Notes under the pieces: generated by a model | What the model saw: only the letters and a program-made list of their open reading frames with translations | Databases searched by the model: none | What the model was told of the DNA's origin: nothing | Assembly (NCBI RefSeq): GCF_035187685.1 | Contig: NZ_CP131022.1 | Span: 124,001-188,000 of the forward strand | DNA length: 64,000 nt | Direction of reading: 5' to 3' | Source of the DNA: Phytoplasma sp035187685 | GTDB lineage: Bacteria; Bacillota_I; Bacilli_A; Acholeplasmatales; Acholeplasmataceae | Shown: piece after piece, positions 49,701 to 58,523 of the stretch | Numbering within the stretch: position 1 is the stretch's first letter | How the letters are laid out: every line of letters starts with the position of its first letter | Made by a program: the position numbers and the translations under genes

Positions 49701-51455
49701 TTGTTCTTTGATAGTTTGTTTAAATTGATCTATTTTTTGTTGATTTTCATTTAAATCATTTTCTAGACTGGCTAGAAGTTCTGTTTTTGATTGTATATTT
49801 GTTTTTAATTCATTTTTTTCTTGTTCGTTTAACTTATTCATTGTAATAATTTTTTCTTCTTGTTGGTCTAATTTATTTTGTAAATTTTCAATTTCTTTTT
49901 TTGCTTCAGTTATAAAGTTTTCTTTAGAATATAATTTTTCTTTTAATTTATTTATTGATATTGTTTTTGAATCAATTTCTTTTTTTAATAAATTTTTGTC
50001 TTTTTCTGATAAAAATGCATTTGTTAAAAGTTCTTGTTGCTTGTTGGTTAACTCTGTTTCAATTGTTGTTATTTTGTCACTTAAAGAATTTATGATGTTA
50101 TTTTTTATTGCAATATTTTCGTTTAAATTTGTAATTGCTTCATTTTGTGTATCAATAATATTTTGTTGTTCTTCGATAGTTTCTGTTAATTCGATAATAT
50201 TTTTACGAGATATATTTAATTCTTCTTGCATTTTTTCTAAATTTTGCATTTTATCTTTTATTTGGTTTTGTAATGTGTTTTTTTCTATTTGATTTAAATT
50301 TGTTATGTTTGCAATCTCTTGGTTTTTAATTTCCAATTGAAGCATTAAATTGTTAATTTTATCTTGATTATTGATTAAAATAAATTCTTGAGTATTTAAT
50401 TTTTTTTGTAATTCTTTTTTGCTATCTTTCAAACCTTGAAGCTCTAAATTTAAATTTTGCTTAGTCAATTTTAAATGGGATTTGTTTTTTTTTATTTCTT
50501 CGTTTTTTTCTACTAATTTTTTATTTATTTCTTGTATTTGTTTATTTAAAAGATTAATTTGTTTTTTATTATTTTCAACATTTTGGTGTAAATTTTGAAT
50601 TTTAGCTTCTTTTTTGCTTAATAATTGTATTTGTTCTTCGTTAGTTATACTTAATTTATCGATATTTTGTTGATACGATTGTATATCTTGTTTTAATTGA
50701 TTTAGTTGTTCAATTTTTTGTTGGATATTTTGTTGATAAGTTTTTTTTTCTTGAGTTTTTAATCCTTGCATTTCAATAATGTTTTGATTTTTTTCTTGTA
50801 ATTGAATTATTAAATTTTGAATTTGTGCCTCTTTTTCATCAATAAATAATTCTTGGTTCGATAATTGTTGTCTTACATTTTTTATTTGGCCTTGCAAAGA
50901 TAAGATATTATTTTTTAGACTTTGTTTTTGTTCTCTAGATAACTCAAGATTTTGATCTAATGATCTATTTTTTTCCATCAAATCTGCCTGTAAATTTTGT
51001 ATTTTCTCTTTTAATGAATTCATATTATTTTGGTTTTGAATAATTATATTTTGTAAATTTACGATTTCTGTATTTTGTTCTTGGATAATTTTTGTTTGTT
51101 TGTTAAATATTAAATTATAATTACTTATTTGTTTATTTAAATATTCTATTTGTTGTTCTATTTGATTTAAATTTTGTATTTGTTGAAAATTTGTTTGTTT
51201 ATATTCTTCTAGTATCATAATTTCTTCGAAAGTATTTACAAAAAATTCAACTGTTTTTTTTGAGTAACAATTAATATTGGCAGGCTTCCATCCTAACCAA
51301 CTTCGTCCCATGTTTGATTTAAAATTATTTTTTTTATCATTAAGATATTTGTTATAGTTTATAAAATCTGCAGAATTTGCAATAAAAACAAAAACATATT
51401 CGCTTTTATCAATGGTCTGTTCTATTTGAAACGGAAATTCATCTATTAAATTATC
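46791..51455 (-). CDS. Giant coiled-coil AAA ATPase, exon 2
   Basis: The ATG-started frame (51311-46791) has 1506 residues, but the frame is open upstream to 51455 and encodes DNLIDEFPFQIEQTIDKSEY, 28 more residues and then MGRSW. This suggests the true protein continues into exon 1. Residues below count from 51311. A very long coiled coil rich in Gln, Asn, Lys and Glu spans about 30-680. An FtsH/VPS4-type AAA module follows: Walker A GPPGTGKT near 787, pore loop SHKYVGESPK, Walker B VILIDECE (C in place of the usual I/V), sensor 1 ATTN, Arg finger region SRFNK. Next comes a helical charged region (about 1080-1460), then a C-terminal membrane helix near 1475-1495 with a basic tail. There is no HEXXH protease site. 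Phytoplasma AAA proteins can be membrane-bound and surface-exposed; function here is unknown. Confidence 0.85.
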   Translation of the reverse strand, partial: DNLIDEFPFQIEQTIDKSEYVFVFIANSADFINYNKYLNDKKNNFKSNMGRSWLGWKPANINCYSKKTVEFFVNTFEEIMILEEYKQTNFQQIQNLNQIEQQIEYLNKQISNYNLIFNKQTKIIQEQNTEIVNLQNIIIQNQNNMNSLKEKIQNLQADLMEKNRSLDQNLELSREQKQSLKNNILSLQGQIKNVRQQLSNQELFIDEKEAQIQNLIIQLQEKNQNIIEMQGLKTQEKKTYQQNIQQKIEQLNQLKQDIQSYQQNIDKLSITNEEQIQLLSKKEAKIQNLHQNVENNKKQINLLNKQIQEINKKLVEKNEEIKKNKSHLKLTKQNLNLELQGLKDSKKELQKKLNTQEFILINNQDKINNLMLQLEIKNQEIANITNLNQIEKNTLQNQIKDKMQNLEKMQEELNISRKNIIELTETIEEQQNIIDTQNEAITNLNENIAIKNNIINSLSDKITTIETELTNKQQELLTNAFLSEKDKNLLKKEIDSKTISINKLKEKLYSKENFITEAKKEIENLQNKLDQQEEKIITMNKLNEQEKNELKTNIQSKTELLASLENDLNENQQKIDQFKQTIKEQQNIITKKQEEIENLDQNIKQKNSDIISLGKEIKKISLELNKKTEELLQNKLLTNEQKRILNEEIKNSKKEIDNLKAKTKQKENFISRAEQKIENLENKLTQQTNKIAYSKLLNENDKFILRSNINNQFMSLNRLKTKLEKYRTDIEKHLDNTQIFNNFVLKVMDHSDSIHEKALNFIKETIKQKESQNTLELESAKNFLKKTDKLPTFEEVIGNKEVKEQLKESVLQLKNLNLYKHMGSDTSPKGILLYGPPGTGKTFLANAFARESGLPFFSITSSDFSHKYVGESPKLIKNLFEEARKQSPSVILIDECEVAFRKRNSEGLNSDHGNVITAFLSQMEGIYTDPQKPVFVIATTNFKDDIDDSILSRFNKLIEVDFWVEKDIIMFLDVMSKKYNLDIRSYKYLEQISKQIINSPKKELRTPRKIIELFDQATSIAVTKHEHLNIMPIDLQLSLDRIAQNKNIIDWDSHEHKKHDKDELFKTTKFKNTAIKHLFLDSIFMPNEKQYFQLIQNGYNKNKKFVYNVNNPEKILEIEIDQTNLEKINNFYSSPNPLPDDLLGFYFETNDKSKKIKEIKNIYNLESILHEGVKAKAKKIYFIWNIEKRKYNKQKMEQLLIKYKNKFNFLQSDNFLHNKLLEIIEISENNEIDIEKEILQYIEETKEKLIDDIYDKIKQDNEVKNEENYLHTKKEIRKKINEIFNQNDVFKSLTDIKTEIIFDIKRKIKKNKHDFLKETIEQFINEITFNNKIFNNTEIRTIKEKMIENIYNYFVTKEYYSLEDIQNKINEIKKTHTESLFETKWTQILQQLNIKYNLDKDKIIKTLEKITKTKLFYSNIKLNQIIEFLNEEAEKQIQILENNLNNKILENINRYILLDKDIHQRFSNQEIELINKGAFLIAKDELKKENIQEDEIYEKIKYFIKNYKMNTTKSDNVKDIFTIFIDNFYWLKFVLIIFFCKYFFQSKKSNKKDI

Positions 51456-52272
51456 GTGATAGATTCAGTACGTTTTAGTTATTTATACTGAGCCCCACAC
51501 AACACCGTACAAGCAAGTTTTCAAGCATACGGCGTTTTTAATTTCTTAAGTTAAAGAAATTGCAAAATAAATTCTTTGCATTAGAAAGATTAGATTTGTT
51601 TTATTCAATTGTCAATATTTTTTTTGAAATTCTTTCTTTTTAGTCTTAAACTTGAAATTAATTCTCCTTTCGCCCTGTAAAGGTTGTTAACCTTCTCCTT
51701 GGTTAGGCGATTATCTTAAATATTCCGATTTAAGTGTTGTTCTAACGACTACTATGGTTCTGCTTTTTCCTTGAGGTTATCAATTTGGATTATGTTTTCT
51801 GTTTTATATTCTAAAACCTTTTAGGAAGATACAAGTTACTCTAATAAACTACGCGAATTCTTTAGGTATGCTGACTCATTTTTTTAATTTTTATTTAGAG
51901 ATAAGAAATGTTTTTTAACTGAGTAGGTCAAGAAAGTGGGAATTTAATCCAGATCGACTTTATATAGTCGTTAATAATTTAATTAATCAAATATAAAATA
52001 TTAATTAATTCCTTCTTGCAAATCGTAATTTCAGCTATTTTCGATTTGGTTTTAATATTACCCCATTTGTTGCATTTAGGCTCTTTGAAGAGCTTATCCA
52101 TAGAATTCATTCTTCTTGCAAAATCATTTTGGTTAATAACTTCACCTCAATTTGCTTTTATCTTTTGCTGTAATTTCTAATTCTTTCGTTTTAGAAACCA
52201 AAGATATGAAGTACGTGATTATTACACGTTTTAGGTCGTTAATCTATTGTTTATTAGGCCTCTTTGTCGCCC
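51456..52272 (-). mobile_element. ORF-less group II intron inside the AAA gene
   Basis: On the minus strand 51535-51502 is a 34-base domain V: ACGCCGTATGC, then a GAAA-type loop, then GTACGGTGT, with pairing arms and a CGC triad. Downstream lies GTTGTGTGGGGCTC and a domain VI hairpin (CAGTA ... TACTG) ending CTATCAC at 51456. Upstream, about 51775-51665, GTAGTCGTTAG and AACCTTTACAGGGCGAAAGG resemble the domain III region of Ll.LtrB-like introns. Domain IV is only about 120 bases and holds no maturase frame. The proposed 5' end GGGCGAC at 52272 differs by one base from the GUGYG consensus. Removal restores one frame. Confidence 0.75.
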
Positions 52273-52554
52273 ATATTTTTCTAATAATCGAATTTTATCG
52301 TTGATATCGTCTTTTTTTTCTCCATTATAATATTCTTTATCAAATTCTTCTAATATTTTGTTCAAAACTTTTTTTAATAAAACATGATTATTTAATTTAG
52401 GAAATATTGTTTGTAATTTTGAAATAGTTGGAGAATTTATAAATTCTTCATTTTTTTGATCATTTGAATTAGAATTAGCATTTATAGAGTAAGTATAACA
52501 AAATATTATTAATATTACTGAAATATTTAATAATATTTTCTGTTTTAATTTCAT
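52273..52554 (-). CDS. Giant coiled-coil AAA ATPase, exon 1 (signal or anchor segment)
   Basis: 94 codons: MKLKQKILLNISVILIIFCY, a signal peptide or anchor with possible cleavage near SINA (residue 26), then a hydrophilic helical region ending IRLLEKY. Unspliced, the frame would run on through 13 intron codons to TAA 52231, giving a 107-residue secreted protein. Spliced at 52273/51455, the phase is kept exactly and the product is 94 + 1554 = 1648 residues. The upstream region to adk has no other start. Whether the short unspliced protein is made cannot be told. Confidence 0.7.
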
Positions 52555-52675
52555 TATTTCAAAAACTTTCTGATTTTTGATTAAATATTTTTTTATTTTA
52601 TTTCAAAAATTATTAAATTTTTCTTATTTAAAAAAATATTTAGAACAATATTTTATTTTTAATTTTTATAAAAAT

Positions 52676-52718
52676 TTTTTTTCTATTTATTTTTAAAAAT
52701 TCAATAAATAGAAAAAAA
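52676..52718 (-). terminator. Terminator-like hairpin after adk
   Basis: 16-bp stem (tttttttctatttatt, 52676-52691, against 52703-52718) with an 11-base loop, directly after the adk stop. It also isolates the AAA gene promoter, which must lie between 52555 and 52675. Confidence 0.75.
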
Positions 52719-52722
52719 TTTT

Positions 52723-53382
52723 TTATTTTATGTTTTTTAATTGTTCCAATATTATATTAGTGATATCTTGGATTGATTGTTGAGGATCTTTTACTTTAAT
52801 CTCTAATACTTTGTTTATTTTTTGATAATAATCTATTAAAGGAAAAGTTTCTTTTTTATAAATTAATAAACGTTTTTGGAAAGTAGTTAAATTATCATCT
52901 TTCCTTTGAATTAAATAAGTGTTATCGTTGTTACAAAAACCATATCTTTCAGGAGATCTTTTTTCTTTATGATAAATTTCTCCGCATTGAGGGCAAACCA
53001 TTCTACCTATTATTCTTTGTTTTAGTAATTGTTCATCAACATTAAAATAAAACACTTTATTTAAATTAATATTTCTTTTTTCTAATTCTTCAGTTAAAAA
53101 ATGACCTTGTTCTAAATTACGTGGATAACCATCAAAAATAAAACCTTTTTTAATAATATCTTGGTTTAAATACTTACTTATCATAGAGTTAGTTATTTCA
53201 TTTGGAACCAATAAACCTTTATTGATATAAGAAACGACTAATTTGCCTAATTTCGTTTTGTTTTTGAAATTTTCTCTAAAAATATCTCCTATGGAAATAT
53301 GGGGAATATTAAAATGTTTGGATAAAATTACAGATTGTGTCCCTTTACCAGAAGCAGGCGGCCCTATTAAAATTATATTCAT
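52723..53382 (-). CDS. adk: Adenylate kinase
   Basis: 219 residues. P-loop GPPASGKGTQ (residues 6-15), NMP-binding FDGYPRNLEQ, and a long LID with a zinc-type site: CPQC, then C-x-x-D (FCNNDN). This is the Firmicutes long form. It interconverts ATP, ADP and AMP. It stands alone here rather than in the secY operon context common in bacteria. Confidence 0.96.
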   Translation of the reverse strand: MNIILIGPPASGKGTQSVILSKHFNIPHISIGDIFRENFKNKTKLGKLVVSYINKGLLVPNEITNSMISKYLNQDIIKKGFIFDGYPRNLEQGHFLTEELEKRNINLNKVFYFNVDEQLLKQRIIGRMVCPQCGEIYHKEKRSPERYGFCNNDNTYLIQRKDDNLTTFQKRLLIYKKETFPLIDYYQKINKVLEIKVKDPQQSIQDITNIILEQLKNIK

Positions 53383-54121
53383 TGTTTATCCTTAATATTT
53401 AAATGATATTTTTATAAAATGAAAAAATTTTTTCTAAAAGTTTTTAATTTGTTTAAAGTAATAATAAAAAATATTTTGTTTTTTTATTGAAATTTCTATA
53501 AAAATTTATGAAAATAATTTCAAATTTTAGATTATTTTGTATCCTGAGCCAAGAAAGATATATTTCGAAGAGAAATTAAATTATATATTATTTAAACATT
53601 TGAAATACTTTTACTTGTTAGGTGTTTTTTAATTTCAACTGATGATAAACTTATTATATCAAATTTATAAATAATTTTCTATATTTTCTATATTAAAGTA
53701 GAAAATTTATAATAAAATTATAAACTTTTTTTATAAACCATAAAAATTGTTTAATTTAAAGTTTATTTAATAAATTATTTAAAATAAACATAAAAATTAA
53801 AGAAACATTATTTAATTTTTATGTAATTAATTGTATAAAAAGTATGTGTATGAATATTGTAATAAATTCGATTTTTTTAAAAAAAATTAGTTTGCTAACA
53901 AAATTATTTTAAATATTGATATAATATTATTACTTTAGCAAATAAAATCAAATAATAAAAAAAATTATTTTTTATAATAAAAAGTTTTATTTTTATATTT
54001 TTTAAAATTTATGATAAATTATTTTTTAATTTGTTATTTTTGGTTACAATATAAATGTTTTAATGAAGTCCAAATAATAAATAAATAATAATAAGATGAA
54101 CAAAATCAATGAATTAAAGTA
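53383..54121. other. 739-base gap between divergent adk and asnS
   Basis: No frame over 60 codons, no tRNA-like fold and no recognised RNA. One less A/T-rich block (about 53540-53580, tcctgagccaagaaagatat) stands out, with no match that I can name. Promoters for adk and asnS should lie at the two ends. Confidence 0.45.
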
Positions 54122-54145
54122 ATGGATTATAAAGAGGAGAAGAAA

Positions 54146-55534
54146 ATGTATTCTGTTAAGGATCTTTATAATAATTACAAATTATATGTAAATCAAAAGA
54201 TTTATATTAATGGTTGGGTTAGAAATTGTCGTTTTCAAAAAAATTTATTTTTTTGTGATTTAAGCGATGGTTCTTTTGTTAAAGAATTACAAGTGGTTTA
54301 TAAAAACGTTCAAACAACTTATTTTAATGAAATAAAAGATAAGCTCCAAGTAGGAGTTTCTTTGTATTTAGAAGGATATTTAATTATTACTCCTGAATTT
54401 GATCAACCTTTTGAGTTGTTAGCAGATAAAATAGTTATTTTAGGTCCTAATTATGATTCTTATCCGATTCAATCTAAAAAACATTCTAGAGAATTTTTAC
54501 GTCAAAAAACACATTTAAGATTAAGAACTACACTTTTTGGTGTTGTTTTTAGGATTAGAAATGCAGTTAGTTTGAGTATTCATGAATTTTTTCAAAAAGA
54601 AGGATTTATTTGGGCTCATACGCCGATCATTACTACAAGCGACGGAGAAGGTGCAGGAGAATTATTCCAAGTTACTACTTTGGATTTTAATAAATTACCT
54701 TTAGATGAAAATAAACAAGTTGATTATAAACAAGATTTTTTTGGACAACCAACTTTTTTAACTGTTACAGGCCAATTAGAAGGCGAAGCAATGGCTTTAG
54801 CTTTTAAAAAAATTTATACTTTTGGCCCTACTTTTAGAGCTGAAAAGTCTAATACTTCAAGGCATATATCTGAATTTTGGATGATTGAGCCTGAAATTGC
54901 TTTTTGTGATTTACAAGAAAATATGCAAATAGCACAGAAAATGATACAATATATAATTAAATCTTGCTTAAGAACAAATAAAGAAGATTTTTTATTTTTA
55001 GAACAAAACATAGAAACAAATTTGATTCAAAGATTAGAAAAAGTAGCTAATTTAAAAGAATTTAAACAAATTAAATATAAAGAAGTTATTGATATTTTAT
55101 TAAAAAGTAAATGTGATTTTGAAAATAAAGTTGTTTATGGTTTAGATTTATCTACAGAACATGAAAAGTTTTTAACAAATTTTTTTGGAGAACCTATTTT
55201 TATTACTGATTGGCCTATTGATATAAAGGCTTTTTATATGAAAAATAATTCAGATGATAAAACTGTTGCAGCTATGGATTTATTAGTTCCTAAAATTGGA
55301 GAATTATTAGGCGGCTCTCAAAGAGAAGAAAATTTAAAAATTTTACAAGAAAAGATGAAAATTTTTAATATTTCTCAAGAAGAATTGAAATGGTATCTCG
55401 ATTTACGTCGTTTTGGTGGTTGTATACACTCAGGTTTTGGTATAGGATTTGAGCGTTTATTGGTTTATTTAACTGGTTTAGATAATGTTAGAGACGTTAT
55501 AGCATTTCCAAGAACTCCTAAAAAAGCTTGTTAA
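54146..55534 (+). CDS. asnS: Asparaginyl-tRNA synthetase
   Basis: 462 residues from ATG 54146, which has ribosome binding site aaagaggag at 6 bases; an in-frame ATG at 54122 lacks one. N-terminal OB fold (IYINGWVRNCRFQKNLFFCD), then class II core with motif 2 (FGPTFRAEKSNTSRHISEFWMIEPE) and motif 3 (GCIHSGFGIGFERLLVYLTG). The wording SNTSRH-x-x-EFWM separates AsnRS from AspRS. It is 43 bases before the ugp operon, with no terminator between. Confidence 0.95.
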   Translation: MYSVKDLYNNYKLYVNQKIYINGWVRNCRFQKNLFFCDLSDGSFVKELQVVYKNVQTTYFNEIKDKLQVGVSLYLEGYLIITPEFDQPFELLADKIVILGPNYDSYPIQSKKHSREFLRQKTHLRLRTTLFGVVFRIRNAVSLSIHEFFQKEGFIWAHTPIITTSDGEGAGELFQVTTLDFNKLPLDENKQVDYKQDFFGQPTFLTVTGQLEGEAMALAFKKIYTFGPTFRAEKSNTSRHISEFWMIEPEIAFCDLQENMQIAQKMIQYIIKSCLRTNKEDFLFLEQNIETNLIQRLEKVANLKEFKQIKYKEVIDILLKSKCDFENKVVYGLDLSTEHEKFLTNFFGEPIFITDWPIDIKAFYMKNNSDDKTVAAMDLLVPKIGELLGGSQREENLKILQEKMKIFNISQEELKWYLDLRRFGGCIHSGFGIGFERLLVYLTGLDNVRDVIAFPRTPKKAC

Positions 55535-55577
55535 AATGATAAATTAATGTAAAATAAAATATTAAAGGATTTTAATC

Positions 55578-56672
55578 ATGGGAATTATATTAAAGAATGT
55601 TTCTAAAGTTTATACAAATAAAGAAAATAAAAAGAAATATTACGCAGTTGAAAAAATTAATTTAGAAATTGCTACTGGTGAGTTAGTAAGTCTGTTAGGT
55701 CCATCAGGGTGTGGCAAATCAACTATTCTTTATATGATTGCAGGTTTATCTCGTGTTTCAGAAGGAAATATTTTTTTTGATGGTAAAAATGTTACTGAAC
55801 TTTCCCCAGAAAAAAGAGGTATTGGTTTAGTTTTTCAAAATTATTCTTTATATCCACATATGACAACTCTTCAAAATATAATATTCCCGCTGCAAAATTT
55901 AAAATTTTCAGATGAACAGATCCGCGAAGAAGTTAAAAAAATTGCTGCTTTAGCTTCAATTGATGACTATTTAGATAAAAAACCTTCTGAACTTTCTGGC
56001 GGACAACAACAAAGAGTTTCTTTAGCAAGAGCTTTAATTAAGAATCCTAAAATTTTATTATTAGATGAACCTTTATCTAATTTGGATACTAGACTTCGTT
56101 TCAAGATGAGAGAAGAAATTAGAAGGATTCAAAAAAAGACTAAAATTACAGCTATTTTTGTTACTCATGATCAAGAAGAAGCGATGTCTATTAGTGATAA
56201 AATTTATGTAATGAATAAAGGGCTTATTCAACAAAAAGATATTCCTAAAAAAATTTATGAAAATCCAGTTAATTTATTTGTAGCATCTTTTTTAGGGATT
56301 CCTCATATTTCTATTTTTAATGGTTGTATTTTAGATGGTAAATTGATGATCGGCAATAAAGTTATTTTAGAACATTCTAGGTTTAAAAATATACACAAAG
56401 AAATTCAAATTGCAATCAGGCCCGAAGGTTATGACGCAGAAGAAAATGGTGTTTTAGAAGTAGAAGGAATAACATTAGAAAATATAGGTAGAGAATTATT
56501 TTTATTAGCTAAACATCCTTATTCAATAAATAATAATTTTCAAATAATTATTCCAACTTATAAACAAAAATCATTAAATTTAACTAATGTTTATAAAAAA
56601 AAGTTTCGTTTTAATATTATTGAAAATAGATATTTTATTTTTGATAAAAAAACTGGTAATAGGTTTTATTAA
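55578..56672 (+). CDS. ugpC: Carbohydrate/glycerol-phosphate ABC transporter ATPase (UgpC/MsmK-like)
   Basis: 364 residues. Walker A GPSGCGKS, Q-loop FQNYSLYPHMT, signature LSGGQQQR, Walker B ILLLDEPLSNLD, and switch FVTHDQEEAM. A C-terminal TOBE/MalK regulatory domain (IAIRPEG) follows. This is the shared ATPase type of sugar importers. ATG 55578 has ribosome binding site aaagga. The stop and next start are adjacent (56672/56673). Confidence 0.92.
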   Translation: MGIILKNVSKVYTNKENKKKYYAVEKINLEIATGELVSLLGPSGCGKSTILYMIAGLSRVSEGNIFFDGKNVTELSPEKRGIGLVFQNYSLYPHMTTLQNIIFPLQNLKFSDEQIREEVKKIAALASIDDYLDKKPSELSGGQQQRVSLARALIKNPKILLLDEPLSNLDTRLRFKMREEIRRIQKKTKITAIFVTHDQEEAMSISDKIYVMNKGLIQQKDIPKKIYENPVNLFVASFLGIPHISIFNGCILDGKLMIGNKVILEHSRFKNIHKEIQIAIRPEGYDAEENGVLEVEGITLENIGRELFLLAKHPYSINNNFQIIIPTYKQKSLNLTNVYKKKFRFNIIENRYFIFDKKTGNRFY

Positions 56673-57596
56673 ATGTTTGACATTGTCAACAAAAAAAAAA
56701 ATAAACATTGGTTTTATTTAATTCCTGCTTTAATTGTTTTAAGTATTTTTACTTTTTTTCCTTTGACTAAAGTTTTTATTATATCTATAACAAAATATGA
56801 TCAATTTCAGGATATTTTTCAAGAATTATCTTTATTAGAAAATTATATAAAAGTTTGCCATGATGAAGAATTTAAAGCTGCTTTACAAAATACTTTATTA
56901 TTGGTTGTTTTTGTGGTACCATTATCAATTATAGTTGCTTTATTTATCGCTTTAGCTTTAAATAGTGTGAAGAATTATTTTTTTAAAAACACTTTTAAAA
57001 TTTTTTTCTTTTTGCCTTTAATTTCTAATAGTATAGTTATGGGGATGATTTTTGGTATTTTGTTTTATTATAATTCTGGTATTTCTACAAATAAACCAAC
57101 TGGTTTATTTAATTCTTTTATAAGTTTTTTTGGTTTTTCATCTTGTGAATGGATTGGCAGAACAGCTTCTTATAGCAATAAAATGTTTGTTTTAGTTTTA
57201 TATAATATTTGGGCTAGATTGTCATTTAAAATTTTTGTTTTTGTTTTAGCTTTACAAGATATTGATAAATCATATTATCAAGCAGCTAAAATTGATGGAA
57301 CTCCTAAATGGCGCGTCTTTACTAAAATCACTTTACCTTTAATTACGCCTATTATTTTTTATCAATTTATTATAGAGATGTTAGCTGTTTTCAAAGAATA
57401 TGACTCTGTTATTGGTTTATTTGGTCCTGATCCTGGATATAAAATAAAAACCATAGTAGGTTATATTTATTATCAATTATCCGCTTCTACACATGATGCT
57501 TATTCCAAAGGAACAGTTGCTGCTATGATATTATTTGTTATTTCTATTTTATTCACGATAATAAGTTTTATTATCTCTCGGAAAAAAACAAATTAA
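56673..57596 (+). CDS. ugpA: Sugar/glycerol-phosphate ABC transporter permease (UgpA-like)
   Basis: 307 residues, six helices. EAA loop YYQAAKIDGTPKWRVFTKIT, followed by PLITP, marks the MalF/UgpA family. It forms the channel with the next gene product. The start immediately follows the ATPase stop. Confidence 0.9.
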   Translation: MFDIVNKKKNKHWFYLIPALIVLSIFTFFPLTKVFIISITKYDQFQDIFQELSLLENYIKVCHDEEFKAALQNTLLLVVFVVPLSIIVALFIALALNSVKNYFFKNTFKIFFFLPLISNSIVMGMIFGILFYYNSGISTNKPTGLFNSFISFFGFSSCEWIGRTASYSNKMFVLVLYNIWARLSFKIFVFVLALQDIDKSYYQAAKIDGTPKWRVFTKITLPLITPIIFYQFIIEMLAVFKEYDSVIGLFGPDPGYKIKTIVGYIYYQLSASTHDAYSKGTVAAMILFVISILFTIISFIISRKKTN

Positions 57597-57608
57597 TTAA
57601 AAGGTTAT

Positions 57609-58523
57609 ATGATAATAATGAATAATTATAAAAATTTTTTCTTAAATAATTGGTGTAATTATAAAACTAAAATTAAAATTTCTTCTTTATTTTTATATTT
57701 ATTTTTATTTTTGATTACTTTTGTATTTGTTTTGCCTTTTTATTTAATGTTTATTACATCTATTAAAAGTACATCAGAAATTATTGAAAACAATCCTTTA
57801 TCTTTACCTATGAATTTGATGAATGTTATAAGTAATTATAAAAAGTCTTTTAGTGAACAATTTTCCTTTATACCTTATTTTTGGAATACTTTTAAAATTA
57901 CTTTTTTGTCTACTTTTTTCGGCACTTTATGTTGTATTTTAACTGCTTACGCTTTGAGTTCTATTTTTGACTTTACTTTTAAACCCGCATTAATGATATT
58001 GTTATATTTAGGTTTGATGACAACTTCCGAAACTTTAACAATAGTTAATTATAGGACTGCTGCTGATTTAGGATGGATTGATTTTGGACGGGGCTCAAGA
58101 TTTCCTTTTGGTAATGATTTTGCGATAATCATTCCTTATTTAATTAATATAGTGCATGTTTTATTATTATTAAGAATTTTTGAGAACGTTCCTAAAGAAT
58201 TATATTATGCTGCTAAAATAGATGGTACTAGTGATTGGAAATATTTGTGGAAAATATTGGTTCCTATAACCAAACCCACTATTATTATTACTGTTGTTTT
58301 TAGAATAGTATCAACTTGGAATGCTTATGCTTGGCCTGAATTAATGGGTGCTAAATTATTAACTAATATGATGAGAAAAACTTTTGATAGTGAAACAGGT
58401 ATTGAGACAATAAATATTCAAATGGCGGTTGCTGTTTTGATTAATATACCTTTAATTTTGATTTTTATTTTTTTTAGAAAATATATTACTTCAGGAGAAA
58501 ATACAAGTGGCATCAAAGGTTAA
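57609..58523 (+). CDS. ugpE: Sugar/glycerol-phosphate ABC transporter permease (UgpE-like)
   Basis: 304 residues, six helices, with EAA loop YYAAKIDGTSDWKYLWKILV and then PITKP, the MalG/UgpE class. ATG 57609 or 57618 (MNNYKNF) could start it. Its 3' end overlaps the binding-protein gene by 17 bases. Confidence 0.9.
   Translation: MIIMNNYKNFFLNNWCNYKTKIKISSLFLYLFLFLITFVFVLPFYLMFITSIKSTSEIIENNPLSLPMNLMNVISNYKKSFSEQFSFIPYFWNTFKITFLSTFFGTLCCILTAYALSSIFDFTFKPALMILLYLGLMTTSETLTIVNYRTAADLGWIDFGRGSRFPFGNDFAIIIPYLINIVHVLLLLRIFENVPKELYYAAKIDGTSDWKYLWKILVPITKPTIIITVVFRIVSTWNAYAWPELMGAKLLTNMMRKTFDSETGIETINIQMAVAVLINIPLILIFIFFRKYITSGENTSGIKG

Noticed and set aside
47924..50292. Several plus-strand frames of 67-132 residues (47924, 48940, 49330, 49996)
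   Set aside because: They are complements of the coiled-coil and AAA coding sequence, rich in Phe, Leu and Cys as expected for antisense of Lys/Gln/Asn codons.
52231..52554. Independent 107-residue secreted protein
   Set aside because: The last 13 codons fall in the intron and the frame joins exon 2 in phase, so I treat it as exon 1. The unspliced product remains possible.
53383..54121. A structural RNA gene (tRNA, tmRNA, RNase P or SRP RNA) in the adk-asnS gap
   Set aside because: No cloverleaf, no TTCGA arm context and no core motif of these RNAs could be found by eye.
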